Below, piece after piece: positions 34,088-36,905 of a DNA stretch of 36,905 nucleotides. Source of the DNA: Candidatus Kuenenia stuttgartensis (GTDB lineage: Bacteria; Planctomycetota; Planctomycetia; Pirellulales; UBA1268). A model generated the notes under the pieces. It worked only from the letters and a program-made list of their open reading frames with translations. It searched no databases and was not told where the DNA came from. Position numbers and translations under genes: made by a program. Where the stretch lies: NCBI GenBank assembly GCA_945873085.1, contig CAMCCR010000008.1:1-36905 (forward strand), given 5' to 3'. Position 1 is the first letter of the stretch. Every line of letters begins with the position of its first letter.

Positions 34088-34196
34088 GGGATGGAACTGA
34101 GGAACTCGAGGGGGTGGCAACCGCCCTCGATTATAGTCCCCAGGCTCCTGCTGCGGAGATCGCCAGATTCCGGGGCCCCAGTGGGGCCGGGAAGCG

Positions 34197-35372
34197 TCAA
34201 CGCCAGCCGAAAACCTCGGCCAGCGAATTGAGCAGCGGGTTGGAGAGCGACGTGTTTTGTGGGCTGCCGATCGTGCGGACGAGGTCGTAGGCGATGAAGC
34301 CGCCGAGGAGGAGGAGGAGTGAGCAGCAGACAAGGCCGACGATCTGCCAGACGCTGAAGGTCATCTCGTCGAGCATCTGGGCCGGGAACGCGAGCGTTTC
34401 CGATGAGCCGGCCGATCCGAGCGAACTGTCATCGCCGAAGCTCGAGCTCTGCCCGCCGATCGTTTGGCCGAAGAAGCTCGAGTCGCCTGCCTCCGAATCG
34501 GAAGCGATCACGACCGAGGCACTTTCGTCGTCGGTGGTCTCGCCCCCGAGTTCGAAGTCGTCGGCCGACGGGCCGGCCTTGGCGGCCGACGCAGCGCTGC
34601 CGAGATCGACGCCGGAATCGACGAGGCTGTTGTCACCGAGCGACACGCCGCTGCCGAGCCCGCCAGAGAGCCCGCCGAGGTTGGGGCCAGAAAGCCCCGG
34701 GCCCGACAGGCCTGCGCCGGAGAGGCTGGGCCCGGAGAGCCCTGGCCCCGAAAGACCACCGATCGCGGAATCGGACTTCTGCGAGGCCGACGAGACGCCG
34801 CTGATCCCGGAAAGCTCGATCGACAGGGCCCCCGACCCTCCGGCCTTCGAGATCCCGCTCCCGCCGAGCGACGGTGAAGACGCACCGACGATCGACTCGA
34901 TGGCGAGATCATCACTCTCGAGGTCGTCGCCGAGGACGCTGTCGCCGAGCATGAGGTCGGCACCGGACAGCCCGCCCGGGGAGGAGAGCGAGAGCCCGGA
35001 GTTGCTCTTCGAGGCGTTGCTTCCCTTCCCGACGCCGGTGTCGGAGGCCGACGGGCCCTTGGCTTGGGGCGTGGTAAAGATCGACTCGGCGCCGTCGTCG
35101 AGGATCAGTTGGTCGTCGTCGTCCGCCGCGGCCCCGGCGCGTTCGTCATCGAGGACGAGCCCCGGGAGGTCGAGCTCGAGTTCGTCGATCCCGGAGGCGG
35201 AATCTTCGCCGAGGGTGCGCACGAGCCGCTCAACGTCGTCGGTCTTGAACTTGATCGTGGCGCCGTCGCGCATCGGGAACAGTTTTTTACGATCGACGAG
35301 GCGATTGACTTCGTCGACGGAAACGCCGAGGAGCCGGGCTGCTTCCTCGGGCGACATGAACTTGCCGGCCAT
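34197..35372 (-). CDS. Membrane-tethered helix-turn-helix protein with LSGP repeats
   Basis: The product has 391 residues from ATG 35372, preceded by AAGG seven bases upstream. Residues 1-55 look like a MerR/excisionase-type HTH: MSPEEAARLLGVSVDEVNRLVDRKKLFP, with a KFKTDDVERL wing. An acidic region (DDERAGAAADDDDQLILDD) and a very Ser/Gly-rich stretch follow, with a pentapeptide-like repeat of LSGP type at 206-237. A single hydrophobic segment at about 341-364 (VWQIVGLVCCSLLLLLGGFIAYDL) precedes 27 further residues. The topology is probably cytoplasmic DNA-binding domain, long flexible linker, membrane anchor and short external tail. It may link envelope signals to transcription, but this is inference. 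It lies 109 bases before resB and may be co-transcribed. Confidence 0.88.
   Translation of the reverse strand: MAGKFMSPEEAARLLGVSVDEVNRLVDRKKLFPMRDGATIKFKTDDVERLVRTLGEDSASGIDELELDLPGLVLDDERAGAAADDDDQLILDDGAESIFTTPQAKGPSASDTGVGKGSNASKSNSGLSLSSPGGLSGADLMLGDSVLGDDLESDDLAIESIVGASSPSLGGSGISKAGGSGALSIELSGISGVSSASQKSDSAIGGLSGPGLSGPSLSGAGLSGPGLSGPNLGGLSGGLGSGVSLGDNSLVDSGVDLGSAASAAKAGPSADDFELGGETTDDESASVVIASDSEAGDSSFFGQTIGGQSSSFGDDSSLGSAGSSETLAFPAQMLDEMTFSVWQIVGLVCCSLLLLLGGFIAYDLVRTIGSPQNTSLSNPLLNSLAEVFGWR
34662..34757 (-). repeat. LSGP-coding repeat in HTH-membrane protein
   Basis: The gene region encodes residues 206-237, with five LSG units of the type GLSGP/SLSGA/GLSGP/NLGG. The DNA repeats are not identical, which suggests an older expansion kept by selection for a flexible Gly/Ser linker. 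Confidence 0.7.
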
Positions 35373-35491
35373 GGCTGCCTTGACGGGTGCGGGGGACGGG
35401 GGATCTCTCCTCCGTCAGTGTCGACGAATCCCGCATCGAAGTCCACGATCCCGTCCGCGCCGGGCGCCTCCGGAATGGCCGGCAGAGCCGG

Positions 35492-35944
35492 TCACGGTCG
35501 AGTTTGCCCAGCCGGGACACCTTCCGCGCCGACCTCGAGCATCTTCTTGAGGGTGGCCGGACGCGGCTCCTGGGCGTTGTACTCCGGCACGAGGAGATCC
35601 CAGGCGATGTTCCGCGTGCTCCGCAGGGTGAGGGAGCCTGAGGCACCGTCGACATGGTAGACGGCGGCATTCCGCATCTGCGGATCGATGATGAGGACGA
35701 GCTGCCGGCCGTCGTCGAGCGGTGCGGCACTGATCCAGAGCGGCGACGTGCCCGCTTCCCCCACAGGGCCTGTGGCACTCCCCGCCAGACCCGGGCGGAC
35801 GCCCCGCTGCTGGGCGGAGAGAATCCCCCCTCCGGCCAGCGTGAGGGCAACGCCGACGAGGAGCGGCACGAAGGGAGAGCGAAAAGAGAGCGTGGTGGCC
35901 GGTGGAGCGATCGACCCGGCGGTGGCTCGGCTGGGAAGGGACAT
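35492..35944 (-). CDS. Small secreted protein of unknown function
   Basis: The product is 150 residues from ATG 35944, which has GGAG nine bases upstream; ATG 35959 is a close alternative. A hydrophobic segment at about 24-43 (VPLLVGVALTLAGGGILSAQQ) reads as a signal peptide. The mature part has a short linker and then LVLIIDPQMRNAAVYHVDGASGSLTL and RNIAWDLLVPEYN, a pattern I recall in other planctomycete secreted proteins of unknown role. It lies 119 bases before the HTH gene on the same strand and divergently from the proton channel gene. No catalytic motif is visible. Confidence 0.75.
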   Translation of the reverse strand: MSLPSRATAGSIAPPATTLSFRSPFVPLLVGVALTLAGGGILSAQQRGVRPGLAGSATGPVGEAGTSPLWISAAPLDDGRQLVLIIDPQMRNAAVYHVDGASGSLTLRSTRNIAWDLLVPEYNAQEPRPATLKKMLEVGAEGVPAGQTRP

Positions 35945-36234
35945 CGGGGGTAGCTCCATCGATGGCGATCTCGGCGGGGGGCGGGCGGATGCGGCCGCGG
36001 GAGAGTAGGCCCTCGGGCGACTCAGAGGCAATGGCTCCCGGGGGCCGACAGCGGGTTCGCCATCTGCCGCAGGTTGCCCGGTCGCATTCGTCCAGCTGCC
36101 ATTTCCCCCGCCGCGGTCTTTCGATTCAATCGATCAGGCAGACCCTACCGATGGTAAGGGTCGTGTCGGTGGCGCGGAATACAGGCGCAGTCGTTCCGGA
36201 CAGCCTTGGTCAGCCTGCTTGGGAGGTGCATCGG
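35945..36234. promoter_or_regulatory. Divergent promoter region
   Basis: This 290-base stretch separates the small secreted protein gene (minus) from the MotA/TolQ/ExbB gene (plus). It has the inverted repeat tcgattcaatcga (36121-36133) and a hairpin gaccct/agggtc (36141-36162), either of which could be an operator. The channel gene's GGGAGG ribosome binding site is at 36221-36226. I see no clear sigma70 promoter. Confidence 0.45.
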
Positions 36235-36905
36235 GTGTCGTACTTGAAGTCTTTCACCACGAGTCTCATCCGCTCGCCGCTCCTCTGGGGCGGAGCGCTC
36301 GCCTTCTGCTTCTTCGCCCTCATTCATGGCGGTGTGATCAAGCATGCCGGCACGATCCGCTATCTCGCCGGTCACTGGGTCGAATACGTCGAGACGGTGA
36401 TGTTCACCGTCGGTCTCTCGGCGCTCGCGCTCAAGTGGCTCGATGTCCGCCGTCAGGCCGCTCACGTCGATGAGCCGCTCCTCGACTCGATCCCGACCGG
36501 CGGCCAACAGCCCGACGAGGCGACCGGGCTCCAAGCGAAGCTCCCTGAGACCGAAGACGACGGATACCTCATTCGCCGGCTCCGCGAGGCGCTCGATCTC
36601 GTCGTCCGCACCGGCTCGGCCGAGGGCCTCGAGGACCATCTCAAATACCTCTCCGATCTCGATGCCGCGCGGGCTGGGCAGAGCTACGGCCTGGTGCGGT
36701 TCGTGATCTGGGCGATCCCGATCATGGGCTTTCTCGGCACCGTCATCGGGATCACTGAGGCGATCGCCAATCTCTCGCCGACGCAGCTGGAGAACATCTC
36801 GGGCGTCGTCGCCGGGCTCGGCGTGGCGTTCGACACCACGGCCACGGCCCTGGCACTGTCGATGGTGCTGATGCTGATCCAGTTCTTCGTCGACCGAGCC
36901 GAGCA
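36235..36905 (+). CDS. MotA/TolQ/ExbB proton channel family protein (3' partial)
   Basis: The GTG at 36235 follows GGGAGG by eight bases, and the frame runs past the window end after 223 codons. A first hydrophobic segment at about 17-36 (LLWGGALAFCFFALIHGG) and a second at about 49-66 precede a Pro/Asp/Glu-rich loop. The family core follows: IPIMGFLGTVIGITEAI, then VVAGLGVAFDTTATALALSMVLMLI. This family uses the proton gradient to drive work at the outer membrane or the flagellum; the core looks closer to TolQ/ExbB than to flagellar MotA, but the sequence ends too early to decide. A partner such as ExbD or TolR would be expected just downstream. Confidence 0.9.
   Translation, partial: MSYLKSFTTSLIRSPLLWGGALAFCFFALIHGGVIKHAGTIRYLAGHWVEYVETVMFTVGLSALALKWLDVRRQAAHVDEPLLDSIPTGGQQPDEATGLQAKLPETEDDGYLIRRLREALDLVVRTGSAEGLEDHLKYLSDLDAARAGQSYGLVRFVIWAIPIMGFLGTVIGITEAIANLSPTQLENISGVVAGLGVAFDTTATALALSMVLMLIQFFVDRAE

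Noticed and set aside
34294-35550. 418-codon Ser/Pro-rich plus-strand frame
   Set aside because: It is the antisense of the HTH/LSGP protein; the Ser/Pro richness comes from the Gly/Ser codons of the real gene.
1-36905. Mobile elements, phage genes or CRISPR arrays
   Set aside because: I found no transposase or integrase motif, no spaced palindromic repeat array and no break in gene composition that would support one.

Overview
The window is a high-GC bacterial chromosome segment, most likely from a member of the Planctomycetota (Pirellulales-like). Pointers are the planctomycete-type tandem CXXCH cytochrome with a secretion signal, a TPR protein carrying two RNA polymerase alpha C-terminal domains, a DUF4912 protein, system II cytochrome c maturation proteins with large periplasmic extensions, and several large secreted proteins of unknown function. 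I see no transposase, integrase, phage gene or CRISPR array. This phylum-level assignment is an inference from gene content, not from an rRNA.

Layout. (1) 1-6680, plus strand: the 3' two modules of a nonribosomal peptide synthetase (A-T-C-A-T-TE, 5' end outside the window), translationally coupled to an unrecognised multi-pass membrane protein. (2) 6841-14620: a secreted orphan protein with a strong terminator, a convergent secreted alpha/beta-hydrolase, then a plus-strand run of a small membrane protein, a zinc-ribbon membrane protein and a di-CXXCH cytochrome, the last two overlapping. (3) 14845-18150: a 12-bp tandem repeat, then on the minus strand DUF4912, TPR-2x alpha-CTD, tRNA-Thr(CGT) with a good promoter, and a strongly folded intergenic segment ending in a U-tract, which is a candidate noncoding RNA. 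(4) 18522-26429, plus strand: kdsA and an overlapping lipoprotein, then rpmE-prfA-prmC (a common bacterial gene order) and comEC. (5) 26453-35944, minus strand: a small secreted protein, a membrane-tethered helix-turn-helix protein with LSGP repeats, then ResB, CcsA and a sugar dehydrogenase-PKD-cytochrome c-CBM protein in tight succession. (6) 36235-36905: the start of a MotA/TolQ/ExbB proton channel gene, cut by the window end.

How the parts work together. The NRPS would finish a peptide with a serine-like and then a glycine-like residue and release it by its thioesterase; the coupled membrane protein may export or modify it. ResB and CcsA form the system II cytochrome c synthase, and the dehydrogenase encoded directly downstream is itself a c-type cytochrome, so the operon appears to encode both the haem-attachment machinery and a client. 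The ribosomal protein, release factor and release-factor methyltransferase form a translation-termination block.

Most worth following up are the folded RNA candidate at 17941-18150, the double alpha-CTD/TPR protein co-oriented with a tRNA, the membrane-tethered HTH protein, and the NRPS with its coupled membrane protein.
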